Part shown: positions 48,351 to 57,515 of the stretch, piece by piece
Layout: each line of letters opens with the position of its first letter
Numbering within the stretch: position 1 is the first letter of the stretch
Assembly: GCA_026391455.1 (NCBI GenBank)
Contig: JAPLEH010000010.1
Location: 62,001 to 126,000, forward strand
Direction of reading: 5' to 3'
From: Bacteroidota bacterium
GTDB lineage: Bacteria; Bacteroidota; Bacteroidia; Chitinophagales; Chitinophagaceae
Length of the DNA stretch: 64,000 bases
Translations under genes and position numbers: made by a program
The notes under the pieces: model-generated
The model's database searches: none
Seen by the model: only the letters and a program-made list of their open reading frames with translations
Told to the model about the DNA's origin: nothing

Positions 48351-49422
48351 TCAGCTTTATACTAACCGATACATTGCTGCTGAAAAAATTCAGGTAGATG
48401 ACCGCTACCCGTATCTTTCGTCCCTTATACTCCGTGATCAATTCATAAATTTTTTGATTCTTATCATCCGTTAGGTTCACCACCCCAGTCAGGCAGTTTT
48501 TGACCAACCCTTTCATTTTTTCATACATGTTCAATGCATCGGCGCTGCTGGTATATTCCTGGTCTGCACTATAGTAAACTACATTCTTACGGATCATTTC
48601 GCCATTGGCAAATTCAATATTCTTCGAATCCACTACAAATTTTTCCTTTAACCCAAGATCAGGAAGTGAGGTCGTATAGTATTTGGCGGGAATTTCTTCC
48701 TTCACAAAACTGCCTTTAACACCACTGTATCCTTCTATACATGATTTCAGGATTGTTTCCAATGATGCGCAACCTGTTTGTGGTGCTGGTGGAGGAGGCT
48801 GAACATTTACCTTTTCGGATTGTTCGTTGTACCTGATCCGGTTAATGCGCAGACGAATCAGTATACGGGAGCCTGTCTTTATTTTTTCCAGGTAAAAAAA
48901 TACTCCCCCATCTTCCGAAGCATATACATCCGAATAATTTTTACCACTATGGTTGTACGTAAGACGAACGCGCCGGTATGCCCCATCACAAGCCTTACTG
49001 TTAGCAAATAATTCATTGACAGACACCAGCACCTGATTCGTGTCGCTGATCTTTTCAGACAACCCGATCATGAGGGATACATTTAATGGCCCGGACTGTT
49101 TATAGTAAACGGGTAAACTACCGTTCTCACCGTTGTATGAAAAAGTAGTCAGTAAGGTTTTGTTATTTTCAAGCCTGACCGTTAATCTTTTATTCAGTTG
49201 ATTGGTACAAACTTCAGTCAGCATATTATCGAATGATGCCAGGCTGATAAAAACCGGAACAGGCGCTGCTTTTCCCGGACATCCTTTATCCTGTCGCGTG
49301 CCTTTTACAAAGGGACAAAGATCATCCGGATCGGCGATGCCATCTCCATCCGAATCTGGAACTTGCGAGAGTCCTATTGCAGAGATTACTATGCAAGCAC
49401 AAAATAAAAATACCTTTTGCAT
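48343..49422 (-). CDS. Secreted protein with one thrombospondin type 3 repeat
   Basis: ATG 49422 (MQKVFLFCACIVI) gives 359 residues with a signal peptide ending GLS|Q. Right after it comes a calcium-binding TSP3 repeat (DSDGDGIADPDDLCP and the paired KGCPG). The following about 200 residues contain an unfamiliar domain, then a PPPPAP linker near residue 215, and a C-terminal domain of about 140 residues with three Cys (CASLETILKSCIEGY). No membrane anchor or T9SS domain was seen. It is in the same direction as the ELWxxDGT gene 39 bp upstream, so the pair may be co-transcribed. Confidence 0.75.
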   Translation of the reverse strand: MQKVFLFCACIVISAIGLSQVPDSDGDGIADPDDLCPFVKGTRQDKGCPGKAAPVPVFISLASFDNMLTEVCTNQLNKRLTVRLENNKTLLTTFSYNGENGSLPVYYKQSGPLNVSLMIGLSEKISDTNQVLVSVNELFANSKACDGAYRRVRLTYNHSGKNYSDVYASEDGGVFFYLEKIKTGSRILIRLRINRIRYNEQSEKVNVQPPPPAPQTGCASLETILKSCIEGYSGVKGSFVKEEIPAKYYTTSLPDLGLKEKFVVDSKNIEFANGEMIRKNVVYYSADQEYTSSADALNMYEKMKGLVKNCLTGVVNLTDDKNQKIYELITEYKGRKIRVAVIYLNFFSSNVSVSIKLND

Positions 49423-49461
49423 AAATTTGAATATTTGACAACCCCAAACAATCAATGATCA

Positions 49462-52353
49462 CTATAAGTGCAACAGCGGCTGCTGTTCTTCCGCCCCATT
49501 CTTTTTTCGTATGCGCAGCAGGTACTGCCCACGGGGCAATTCCTTACCCAACAATAGTACTGCACCATTCACTTTCCATTGCCGCACCAGGTGTCCATTC
49601 ATATCATACAATACCACATCACTGATACCCTGCCAATTTACCAGATTTATCTGGTCGGCCACAGGATTGGGATAAAAAAGTACCGGTGCATCATTATCAA
49701 TCGTTATCGCTCTGATCTGGCTGAAGGTATACTTTCCATCTGTATCCACCTGCCGGATACGATACAAGAGAAGTTGCCGGCCTGAACCGGCCGCTGTTTC
49801 ATCCGAGATGCTATATTGATTATACGGCTGATTTCGTGCAGCGATATTCTTCAACGGCACAAATGCACCTCCGCCTTTACTTCTTTCCACGATAAAATGA
49901 GACACCTGTTGTTCATTGGCGGTTGTCCAGTTCAGGCAAACCTGATTATTGCATTTCGCTGCGTTAAATGACAAAAAGGTGAGCGGCAACACCGTTGCAT
50001 TGCTGCTGATTCCAAACGGTGAAAATGAACTGATACCAGCACGGCTTAATGTGTAAGGATTCAATCCCGAAGCATTGCCGGCTGTGCCCAGGTTCCAGGT
50101 ACCACCGGTATAATGACCGAGTAATGATTGTGTGCGGTCGAAACCGGGAAGTTCTTTCGATCCATTCCATTGCAATGTGAGGTTTACATTACTTCCGCCG
50201 GGGACCGTTTCGTTGATGAACCAGGTATGATTCACTGCCCCGGCTGAATATACAGATCCGGAGGGGGTTTCTCCTGTATAGTTGGGGTATAAACCATCCA
50301 TCACTCTGGCGGAAAAAGTATCTGCATCACCGGTATTGGTAATGGTTACGGGGGCATAACCGCTTACCGTTCCCACGGGAAAAACCCTCGGCTGGATAGA
50401 TTGACCGGTTCCCAACCCTTCTGCTACCAGCGAGCCCGTGCCATTGGTTACAAAATAATTACTGGCGGTAGCATTGGTGGTAGCATTGATCCGGAGCCTG
50501 AAGTTATTGTTGTTCAAAAAAAGTTTTCCGCCGCTAAAGTTCATTTGCTGATATAACAGGATGGAGCCGGAGAAAACACTGGCGGGGCTTTTTACTGCAA
50601 TATTATTTACTTCAAACCCTCCGTTTATCTTCACCGTATCCCCTTCATAGTTTTTAAAAGCAATAGTGCCGGGAAATCCAAACGTATTATTCGATGTGGT
50701 ATTCACCTGGCGGTTAATAAACAACGTGTCGGTACTGTTAAGCAGATTAATGTTGGCATTATTTCCGGCGTTCAGTACACCCACATAGGCATTGGCGCCA
50801 TCAACATGCAATATGTTGGGAGTGCCTGCATTTACGTACACGGTATCAGTAATACCCGGAGGCATCATACCATTCCAGTTGGCACTGTCTCTCCAGCGGC
50901 CGCCCGTTACAGATCCATTGAAGGTGAAGTCGCCGGTATATTGATACAGGTTATGCCCCGAAGGGATGCTTCGTTCTGCAAAAAAATATAACTTCCCGTT
51001 CTTCACAAAAAACGCATAGGGATTCGAGCTGAGAGGCGTAAATGTGGGCGAACCGGAATTGCCCGGCTCTATCTCAAATGCCCGGTTGGTGGCAGGTGCA
51101 ATACCTCCGCTGCGCCATGGCTCGGTATTGGCAGGTGAACCGGTATTTCGGCTTGCCATCCACAATCCGCCTTTATAGCTTTTCAGGTATTGGGCAAAGC
51201 TGAGACCGGAAGCCACCAGGTAGGTACCAGCTACGGTTCCATCGCTGCGGTACAATTTCTCATTGCTGCCGCTACCTGCACTATTATATTCGATCATCCA
51301 CAAACCGTTTTCATCGGTTTCTGTATAGCTGCCTCCGCTTACGCCGCTAAACACAGCCTGAGCATTGGAACTAAGTTGAATGGTACCCGCACTGGTGCCG
51401 TCCGTACGCCATAAACCATTGGCCGTGCCATTGAATGCAATGAAAAAACAATAATTGCTGTTGAAACGAAGGTGTACATTTTGCGATTGTGTAAGCCATG
51501 AGTTGCCGGCAGGATGAATATTCGCCAGCATAAAAGTGCCGGCAGCCGTGCCATCACTCACATAAGGCTCAAAACCATCCACTGTATTATGCGCATAGAA
51601 GATCATTTTATTATTTACGATGCCGACTGCATTATCCAGAATGAAAAAAGGTTCTGCTACGGATATTTGTATGGTACCCGCCTCCGTGCCATCTGTTTTC
51701 CAGAGTTTTCTTCCACTACTTTCAATGGCAGTAAAAAACACATCGTTGCCCAGTTTACAAAATGCTAACGGACTGCTGCCGCCTGACCCGGCATTAATAT
51801 CTTTTACAATATGGGTACCGGTGGCTGTTCCATCCGTCACCCAAAGTTCATTTCCGTTTGCCGCATCATAGCCATTGAAAAACATAGTATTTACAGACAC
51901 TGAAAAATTACGTTTAGCATCTCTGTCGCTTGTCCATACGTTGGAATTTGAAACACCTGCCAGCGGCATGGTATATACCAGTGAAGTTCCTCCAGCCGTG
52001 CCGTTACTTCTCCATATTTGTGCCTCATTCGCAAAAGGCGAAATAGAAGCCAGTCTGTTGGTAATGATAAACATAAAATCCTGTGCTGGTATTGTAGCCA
52101 CAACGGTACCCCCACCAATATCTGCCACAAACTGTGTTCCTGCATTGGTACCATCTGTTACACATAGTTTTGAGGGACTTCCCGTTCCCTGATAAAAGAA
52201 AAGGCCGTTCCATTCATTGCTTTTCCAACCCTCCTGATTCCTGGCACTGGGCTCCGTAACTGTGCCTGCAACAGCTTTGACCACCCCCGGAACCTGCGCC
52301 TGGGAAATCAGTGTTGTGAAGAGAGACAGGAGTGCTAATATTATCCTTTGCAT
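49462..52353 (-). CDS. ELWxxDGT-repeat secreted protein with T9SS sorting domain
   Basis: A 963-residue protein with a signal peptide (ending SQA|Q). The first half repeats the ELWxxDGTxxGT unit of a predicted beta-propeller (for example NELWVTDGTATGTHIVKDI, KLWKTDGTEAGT, LWRTDGTSAGT, LYRSDGTVAGT), with six or more copies. The middle resembles a beta-helical or adhesin-like region (residues about 470-800). The end is a type IX secretion C-terminal domain: VLFYPNPVADQINL ... GQYLLRIRKKNG. It is thus exported to the surface or medium by the T9SS. It is divergent from a two-component system whose response regulator starts 130 bp away. Confidence 0.88.
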   Translation of the reverse strand: MQRIILALLSLFTTLISQAQVPGVVKAVAGTVTEPSARNQEGWKSNEWNGLFFYQGTGSPSKLCVTDGTNAGTQFVADIGGGTVVATIPAQDFMFIITNRLASISPFANEAQIWRSNGTAGGTSLVYTMPLAGVSNSNVWTSDRDAKRNFSVSVNTMFFNGYDAANGNELWVTDGTATGTHIVKDINAGSGGSSPLAFCKLGNDVFFTAIESSGRKLWKTDGTEAGTIQISVAEPFFILDNAVGIVNNKMIFYAHNTVDGFEPYVSDGTAAGTFMLANIHPAGNSWLTQSQNVHLRFNSNYCFFIAFNGTANGLWRTDGTSAGTIQLSSNAQAVFSGVSGGSYTETDENGLWMIEYNSAGSGSNEKLYRSDGTVAGTYLVASGLSFAQYLKSYKGGLWMASRNTGSPANTEPWRSGGIAPATNRAFEIEPGNSGSPTFTPLSSNPYAFFVKNGKLYFFAERSIPSGHNLYQYTGDFTFNGSVTGGRWRDSANWNGMMPPGITDTVYVNAGTPNILHVDGANAYVGVLNAGNNANINLLNSTDTLFINRQVNTTSNNTFGFPGTIAFKNYEGDTVKINGGFEVNNIAVKSPASVFSGSILLYQQMNFSGGKLFLNNNNFRLRINATTNATASNYFVTNGTGSLVAEGLGTGQSIQPRVFPVGTVSGYAPVTITNTGDADTFSARVMDGLYPNYTGETPSGSVYSAGAVNHTWFINETVPGGSNVNLTLQWNGSKELPGFDRTQSLLGHYTGGTWNLGTAGNASGLNPYTLSRAGISSFSPFGISSNATVLPLTFLSFNAAKCNNQVCLNWTTANEQQVSHFIVERSKGGGAFVPLKNIAARNQPYNQYSISDETAAGSGRQLLLYRIRQVDTDGKYTFSQIRAITIDNDAPVLFYPNPVADQINLVNWQGISDVVLYDMNGHLVRQWKVNGAVLLLGKELPRGQYLLRIRKKNGAEEQQPLLHL

Positions 52354-52406
52354 AACAGAAAATTTATTTACAGTAACAAATCTGGCTCTAATAAGCCTGC
52401 CTGCCT

Positions 52407-52445
52407 ATACACTGATTAGTGTATTTTTTAGAGGAATAATATTCC
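52407..52445. promoter_or_regulatory. Palindromes between the T9SS protein and the response regulator
   Basis: ATACACT-GATT-AGTGTAT (52407-52424) and GGAATA-A-TATTCC (52433-52445) are perfect inverted repeats in the 130-bp divergent gap. The first is followed by TTTTTT on the + strand. A NarL-type response regulator often binds such sites, so autoregulation and control of the T9SS gene are both plausible. Confidence 0.45.
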
Positions 52446-52483
52446 ACAACTTTGTGCGAAATAGTTAATTTACATCATCACCC

Positions 52484-53128
52484 ATGGAGATCAAGCGTGA
52501 TTTAATTTATATAGCCGATGACCATATTATGGTGGCGCAGGGTATCTCCAGCCTTTTGCAGCAATTGGGCTATACCAATATCCGCATCTTTACCAATGGC
52601 GATGAAGTACTGAAAGCCTGCAATACCAAAGCGCCATCGCTGATCTTCCTCGATATTTATATGCCTGAAGGCGACGGCATATCCACCCTTCAAAAACTGC
52701 GGGCCAATGGATACCAGATGCCGATCCTGATACTATCGATGACCGCAGAAAAAAAATATGTGGATACCAGCATGGATGCAGGGGCCAATGGATACCTGCA
52801 TAAAAGCTGCGATGTACAGGAAATCAGCAAAGCCATCGCAGCAATTGAAAATAATAACACCTATATTTCGTCTGCCGTAAATTATATCAACACTTCCACT
52901 ATCAAGGTGAGTATCAACAGTGAATACTATCTGAAAGAGGCATTGACAAAACGGGAAGTGGAAATACTGGGTAAATATTGCGAAGGGCTCACTACCGAAG
53001 AAATAGCCCAGCAGCTTTTTTTAAGTGCCGCCACGGTAGACACCCATAAGAAAAAGATCATGCAAAAATTTGGAGTGAGCACGCTGTCCAAACTGGTAGC
53101 GGTGGCCATTAAAAATTATTTTGTATAA
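52484..53128 (+). CDS. NarL/LuxR-type response regulator
   Basis: A 214-residue protein with a receiver domain (about 5-125) having the acidic pair DD at 12-13, phosphoacceptor Asp 57 in FLDIYMPEG and Lys in YLHKS. A LuxR-type HTH (about 148-210; LTKREVEILGKYCEGLTTEEIAQQL ... VDTHKKKIMQKFG) follows. It lies 2 bp before the histidine kinase gene, so the two form a two-component pair. Targets are unknown; the divergent ELWxxDGT gene is the nearest candidate. Confidence 0.95.
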   Translation: MEIKRDLIYIADDHIMVAQGISSLLQQLGYTNIRIFTNGDEVLKACNTKAPSLIFLDIYMPEGDGISTLQKLRANGYQMPILILSMTAEKKYVDTSMDAGANGYLHKSCDVQEISKAIAAIENNNTYISSAVNYINTSTIKVSINSEYYLKEALTKREVEILGKYCEGLTTEEIAQQLFLSAATVDTHKKKIMQKFGVSTLSKLVAVAIKNYFV

Positions 53129-53130
53129 AC

Positions 53131-54795
53131 ATGCTGCGACTACTTCTGATATCGGTCCTTTTTCCGGCAATAATATTTGCGCAAAGCTATCAGCGATATG
53201 ATACCATCGCAGACCCTGACGCAGCCCTGCAGCAATTATTTCCAGCATTACGCAACGATGCCTCCAACGCCGAATTGCTGTACCTCGTTGCTAAACGAAA
53301 AATGCAAAAAGAAGAGTACGATTCCTCAATCCAATATGCCAATAAATGCATTGGTCTGCTTACGCGCGCAAAAAATAATAGTATATATATCCGTGTACTT
53401 TACCTGAAAGGCAGGGCACAATATTTAATGGACGACAAATCCAAAGCAGATGAGAACTGGCGGCAGAGCCTGCAACTTGCTTTAGCGGAAAAGGACTTTG
53501 AAGGTATTACCAGCGCCAGCACCGGACTCGGAGCTATTTACCTGGACCAGGGTTATAATAAACACAACGAGGCGAATTTCCATGTAGCCGATTCTTTTTT
53601 TGCGATCGCCCAACATGAAATACTGTCTCGCGACTCATTGATGTCCTTCGCCGGCGTACGCAATATGCGCCTGATGGCCACCAGTCTTCATTTTCAGAAA
53701 AAATATGATAGTGCCAATCATTACTACAGAAAAGTGATCGAGCTCGCCCGGGGAAAATATCCCAGCCCTTATCTGGGGGCATTAAGTTTTTATGCAAAAT
53801 CGCTCAGTGAAACGGGTGATCATGCAGCCGCCATTGCCGCTATTAAAGAAGCGGTGGTGTATACCACCAATAACTCCGTGAATTCAAAAGACCGCACCCA
53901 TATCATGCATGTATACGCAGAAGTGCTGAGTGAAAGCGGTAATTATAAAAACGCATATGCCCTTATCGACTCAGCCTACAAATTACTGGCAGCTGATTAT
54001 GAAAAGGTAAATGCACAGGCTTATTCGGAATCGGAATCAAAATTTAAAAACCAGATATTACAATACCAGGTGCAACTGGAACGGCAGAAAAAAAACAAAC
54101 TCTACTATTTAACAGGGGGAATTCTGTTGCTGGCCGCACTGACCTTTTTGTGGTTGCAAAACCGCAACAGTAAACGCATTGCCCGTGAAAAAGCCCGGCA
54201 GAAACAAATATCCATCGATGCCTTCATCGAAGGGGAAGAAAAAGAAAAAGTAAGGATCGGCCGGGAATTGCATGACGGCATTGCACAGGAGATCGTGGCC
54301 ATTAAGCTGGCCATGCTGCAGCAAAAAGCAGATCCCAAACTGATTGATGAGCTTACGCAAATAAGTCTCGACATACGGAACATATCCCATGAACTGATGC
54401 CGCAAACACTGAAAGAGTACGGATTGAAAATGGCGGTAGAAGATATTTGTCAGAAAATACTTGCGCCTTCCGGTATTCAATTTGAAGTACACTCTTCCCT
54501 CCCTGAAGAACGAATGTCTGATAAAATCGAGATCACCCTGTACCGGGTATTCCAGGAACTGGTACACAATATCATCAAGCATAGCCAGGCCACTGAAGTA
54601 CTGGTGCAATTGCGAAGATTAAATAATCATATCCTCCTCGTTGTAGAAGACAATGGCAAAGGTATGACCACCGAAAAAAGAAATGGTATTGGAATCAGCA
54701 ACCTGAAAAGCCGGGTACAATTGGTGGATGGCAACCTGCAATACGACTCCAGCGAAAACGAAGGCACCACCGCTATTGTACGGGTGCCTGTGTAA
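53131..54795 (+). CDS. Sensor histidine kinase (HisKA_3 type) with TPR sensor region
   Basis: A 554-residue kinase with a signal sequence (ending IFA|Q), so the sensor is periplasmic. Residues about 35-300 form a TPR-like helical repeat region. One membrane helix (about 318-338; YLTGGILLLAALTFLWLQ) leads to the kinase core. The phosphoacceptor is His about 381 in GRELHDGIAQEIVAIKLAML. The ATPase domain has the N box ELVHNIIKHSQA and the G boxes VVEDNGKGM and GIGISNLKSR. It is a NarX/DesK-type kinase. It is coupled to the upstream response regulator. Confidence 0.93.
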   Translation: MLRLLLISVLFPAIIFAQSYQRYDTIADPDAALQQLFPALRNDASNAELLYLVAKRKMQKEEYDSSIQYANKCIGLLTRAKNNSIYIRVLYLKGRAQYLMDDKSKADENWRQSLQLALAEKDFEGITSASTGLGAIYLDQGYNKHNEANFHVADSFFAIAQHEILSRDSLMSFAGVRNMRLMATSLHFQKKYDSANHYYRKVIELARGKYPSPYLGALSFYAKSLSETGDHAAAIAAIKEAVVYTTNNSVNSKDRTHIMHVYAEVLSESGNYKNAYALIDSAYKLLAADYEKVNAQAYSESESKFKNQILQYQVQLERQKKNKLYYLTGGILLLAALTFLWLQNRNSKRIAREKARQKQISIDAFIEGEEKEKVRIGRELHDGIAQEIVAIKLAMLQQKADPKLIDELTQISLDIRNISHELMPQTLKEYGLKMAVEDICQKILAPSGIQFEVHSSLPEERMSDKIEITLYRVFQELVHNIIKHSQATEVLVQLRRLNNHILLVVEDNGKGMTTEKRNGIGISNLKSRVQLVDGNLQYDSSENEGTTAIVRVPV

Positions 54796-54810
54796 ATAAC
54801 ATTTGTTATT
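54795..54810. promoter_or_regulatory. Perfect palindrome at the histidine kinase stop codon
   Basis: AATAACA-TT-TGTTATT is a perfect 16-bp palindrome that begins at the last base of the stop codon. With only two loop bases and no T-run it fits an operator better than a terminator. Confidence 0.3.
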
Positions 54811-54917
54811 ACGCTGATTCGCTCGCTACACTTTTACCGGATCCAAATAAATACCCGCTCAAGGGTATGGCAAATAGGGTCACGCATGAATACCTTGCAT
54901 ACACTAAAAATAAAAAC

Positions 54918-55472
54918 ATGTCAACTGTTTCACAATGGATGAGCTGGGAAGGCGGCATCGACCTGGTAGCCGTAACTTCTCCCGATCTGCAAATGCCCAA
55001 TGTAATTGTACATCTCGGACGGATGGTAAACACGCCGGCAGGCAACGCCCCCAGCGGGATGATTTTCTGGCATCCCGATCCCACTGCCATGCCTTCGGTG
55101 ATGGGTTTTGTTAGTACTGATGAGGCGGTAGGAAAATATTTCGGGCCGAATATATTTGCCGGCACTCCCTTCGAAAATGCACCTGTACTCAATGCCACTA
55201 TTGATATAACAATTTCGTCAGACAAAGCAGTGTCGCGTTGTGTGGTGGGCGGACATACCTTTGAAGTGGAAATGAGCGATTTCAGTGAACCTTACCTGAT
55301 CGACCGCAAGCCCGCCGCTATGTCACCCTTTTACCAGCAAGGCGTGGAGATCCATGCAAAGCGTGTAACACTGAAAGTCAATGGAGAAATAATCAATATC
55401 ATTGTGCCGCCGGTGGGCATTACCGGAGGGCCTGCATCGGTGGTGTCACCCAATGGCGTGTATGCACGTTAA
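54918..55472 (+). CDS. Hypothetical protein
   Basis: I use ATG 54918 (MSTVSQWMSWEGG), giving 184 residues; the ORF-track start at 54867 is possible but adds residues without features. No signal peptide or membrane segment is seen. The protein is Gly/Pro-rich with predicted beta strands (IVHLGRMVNTPAGNAPSGM, FEVEMSDFSEPYLIDRK, VTLKVNGEIINIIVPP). I do not recognise a family. Its stop codon TAA is directly followed by the ATG of the next gene, so the two are coupled. Confidence 0.7.
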   Translation: MSTVSQWMSWEGGIDLVAVTSPDLQMPNVIVHLGRMVNTPAGNAPSGMIFWHPDPTAMPSVMGFVSTDEAVGKYFGPNIFAGTPFENAPVLNATIDITISSDKAVSRCVVGGHTFEVEMSDFSEPYLIDRKPAAMSPFYQQGVEIHAKRVTLKVNGEIINIIVPPVGITGGPASVVSPNGVYAR

Positions 55473-56489
55473 ATGAAAGCGTTTATGATACGAAAACTTC
55501 TCATTACAGGGGGATTGATGTTCGCATCACTCCCCTTTTTTGCTCAGGACAACTTTGATAGCCCTGCATTCAGTACTGCTTTAAAAAAACTGGATGCAGA
55601 CCGTACAAAGCTGTTTGCAAACGGGAAAGGGTCGTTGATCCGGACGATCGGAAGTTTTTATTCCCTTTATCAATCCACGATTCCGATACCAGGTTCTGAC
55701 TCATTCACTGTATCGGTTCCCGTGTCATCAGGCCGGTTGTACGCATCCTATTTTTTTAAGTCCTCTGTCACGTTGATGGATGCAAAAGCCCGTTCTGCAA
55801 AACTTGTTAGTGCCCTGAAAAATACTTTTCCGGAATCACTCCAGGAAACACAGCGAACCGATACGGTCAATAATTTTATTTATTACAAAACCTGTTTGCA
55901 GCAAGCACCTTTTGCCAATTGCCCCGAAGCGGACTATGATGTATACATCGTATTCTTCAAGGGGGCTTACCAGCTTGTATTGCGGGCTTATGGAAAAAAA
56001 TCGCTGCCATTGCCTGTAAAGAAGCAGGAACTTATCACGAATATTACAGCCGATGACCCGCAACTGGAACAAAAGATCCGGTACCTGATGACCAGTATGG
56101 AAAATTTTTTTGAAACAGAAAAAGGCAAAGAGACCCTTAACTCCAACGAATTTTACAGGGAATTCGAAACAAAGACCAGTATCTGGGGCCTTACTGGTAA
56201 GATCAAAGATCGAAAGTTTGAAACCTCTGTTTATTTCAGTGCCGACTACCGGGTGCTCGTTGATCCGGCAGCTGCACAAAAATTATACGAAAAGCTGAAA
56301 TCGATTTTTATGGGGTTGGGGAAATTCCGTTTTTCCAACGAAACGGGCGACAGCAACCGCAAATCTATTTTCGGACGGCAGGACAATTCCGCTGCGGCAC
56401 CCGGGTTCACCGTTGTAATTGATTGTTATATGTTGGCTGGAGCACCTTCCGCCGGGTTTCTATTGATAAAAAAGAAAAATTCCAACTGA
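55473..56489 (+). CDS. Secreted protein of unknown function
   Basis: A 338-residue exported protein with a signal peptide ending FFA|Q (about residue 25; ATG 55485 is an alternative start). The mature part has two similar-looking halves, each with helix-strand-strand patterns (ALKKLDADRTKLFAN ... SGRLYASYFF and MENFFETEKGKETL ... KFETSVYFSADY), suggesting an internal duplication. I do not recognise a family. It is coupled to the preceding gene and ends 69 bp before paaA, with the paaA operator and promoter between. Confidence 0.7.
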   Translation: MKAFMIRKLLITGGLMFASLPFFAQDNFDSPAFSTALKKLDADRTKLFANGKGSLIRTIGSFYSLYQSTIPIPGSDSFTVSVPVSSGRLYASYFFKSSVTLMDAKARSAKLVSALKNTFPESLQETQRTDTVNNFIYYKTCLQQAPFANCPEADYDVYIVFFKGAYQLVLRAYGKKSLPLPVKKQELITNITADDPQLEQKIRYLMTSMENFFETEKGKETLNSNEFYREFETKTSIWGLTGKIKDRKFETSVYFSADYRVLVDPAAAQKLYEKLKSIFMGLGKFRFSNETGDSNRKSIFGRQDNSAAAPGFTVVIDCYMLAGAPSAGFLLIKKKNSN

Positions 56490-56525
56490 CCGGAATCATA
56501 AACAAATCATTCAAACAGGCGTTAG

Positions 56526-56549
56526 TTTTGATTACATTTGTGATCAAAA
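56526..56549 (+). promoter_or_regulatory. Palindromic operator over the paaA -7 promoter element
   Basis: TTTTGATTACATTTGTGATCAAAA is a 24-bp near-palindrome with 10 of 12 symmetric pairs. It encloses TACATTTG (56533-56540), a perfect match to the Bacteroidota -7 element TAnnTTTG, 19 bp before the paaA ATG. A repressor bound here would block the promoter; the TetR protein at 45870 is the obvious candidate. Confidence 0.6.
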
Positions 56550-56558
56550 TTTGCGCCC

Positions 56559-57500
56559 ATGTCTGTTCAGGATTTCGAGAAAATATTTCAGGATAAGATA
56601 GACAACGAGACCAAGATCGAGCCCAAGGATTGGATGCCCGATGCCTACCGCAAGACCAACCTGCGGCAGATCAGCCAGCATGCCCATAGCGAGATCGTGG
56701 GAATGCTGCCCGAGGGCAACTGGATATCCCGTGCCCCTTCCCTGAAACGAAAAGCTATCCTGCTGGCCAAGGTGCAGGATGAGGCCGGACATGGCCTTTA
56801 TCTTTATTCTGCTGCCGAAACGCTGGGCATGAGCCGCCAAGAAATGATCAATGACCTGCACAGTGGTAAGGCCAAGTATTCTTCTATTTTTAATTACCCC
56901 ACCCTTACCTGGGCCGATATCGGTGCGGTTGGCTGGCTGGTGGATGGTGCGGCCATTATGAATCAGGTAATGCTTACGCGTACCTCCTACGGTCCCTATG
57001 CACGTGCCATGGTGCGCATCTGTAAAGAAGAAAGTTTTCACCAGCGCCAGGGTTTTGAATCATTGCTGGTATTATCCAGAGGTTCAAAAGAACAACGCGA
57101 CATGTGCCAGGATGCCATCAACCGTTGGTGGTGGCCGGCATTGATGATGTTTGGCCCAAGAGATACCGAAAGCACCAACAGCGATCAGAGCATGAAATGG
57201 AAGATCAAACGCAAAAGCAACGACGAACTCCGTCAGCAATTTGTAGATATGATCGCCGAACAGATCAAAATACTGGGCATGAAATTGCCTGACGATAAAT
57301 TGAAATGGAATGAAGAGAGAAGGCATTATGATTTTGGAGAAATAAACTGGGACGAGTTCTGGCAAGTAGTAAAAGGCAACGGCCCCTGCAATAAACAACG
57401 GCTGGATGCACGGAGAAAAGCCTGGGAAGAGGGCGAATGGGTGAGAGAGGCGGCGGTGGCGTATGCGGAGAAGAAGAAGCTGAAGGTTGCTGCTGCGTGA
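56559..57500 (+). CDS. paaA: 1,2-phenylacetyl-CoA epoxidase, catalytic subunit
   Basis: A 313-residue diiron monooxygenase subunit that epoxidises the ring of phenylacetyl-CoA, together with PaaC, PaaB and the reductase PaaE. The two ExxH iron-binding pairs are present in [16 protein letters not shown] and [30 protein letters not shown] is the strongly conserved family block. It is first of paaA-B-C-D and has its own promoter and operator. The next paa gene, paaB, is 461 bp away because a four-helix-bundle gene with repeat ends sits between. Confidence 0.96.
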   Translation: MSVQDFEKIFQDKIDNETKIEPKDWMPDAYRKTNLRQISQHAHSEIVGMLPEGNWISRAPSLKRKAILLAKVQDEAGHGLYLYSAAETLGMSRQEMINDLHSGKAKYSSIFNYPTLTWADIGAVGWLVDGAAIMNQVMLTRTSYGPYARAMVRICKEESFHQRQGFESLLVLSRGSKEQRDMCQDAINRWWWPALMMFGPRDTESTNSDQSMKWKIKRKSNDELRQQFVDMIAEQIKILGMKLPDDKLKWNEERRHYDFGEINWDEFWQVVKGNGPCNKQRLDARRKAWEEGEWVREAAVAYAEKKKLKVAAA

Positions 57501-57515
57501 TAAGGCTAATTACTA

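Noticed and set aside
48265-48474. 69-residue + strand ORF
   Set aside because: It overlaps the 3' end of the TSP3-protein gene on the other strand and shows no family features; the minus-strand frame at 48177-48350 is more protein-like.
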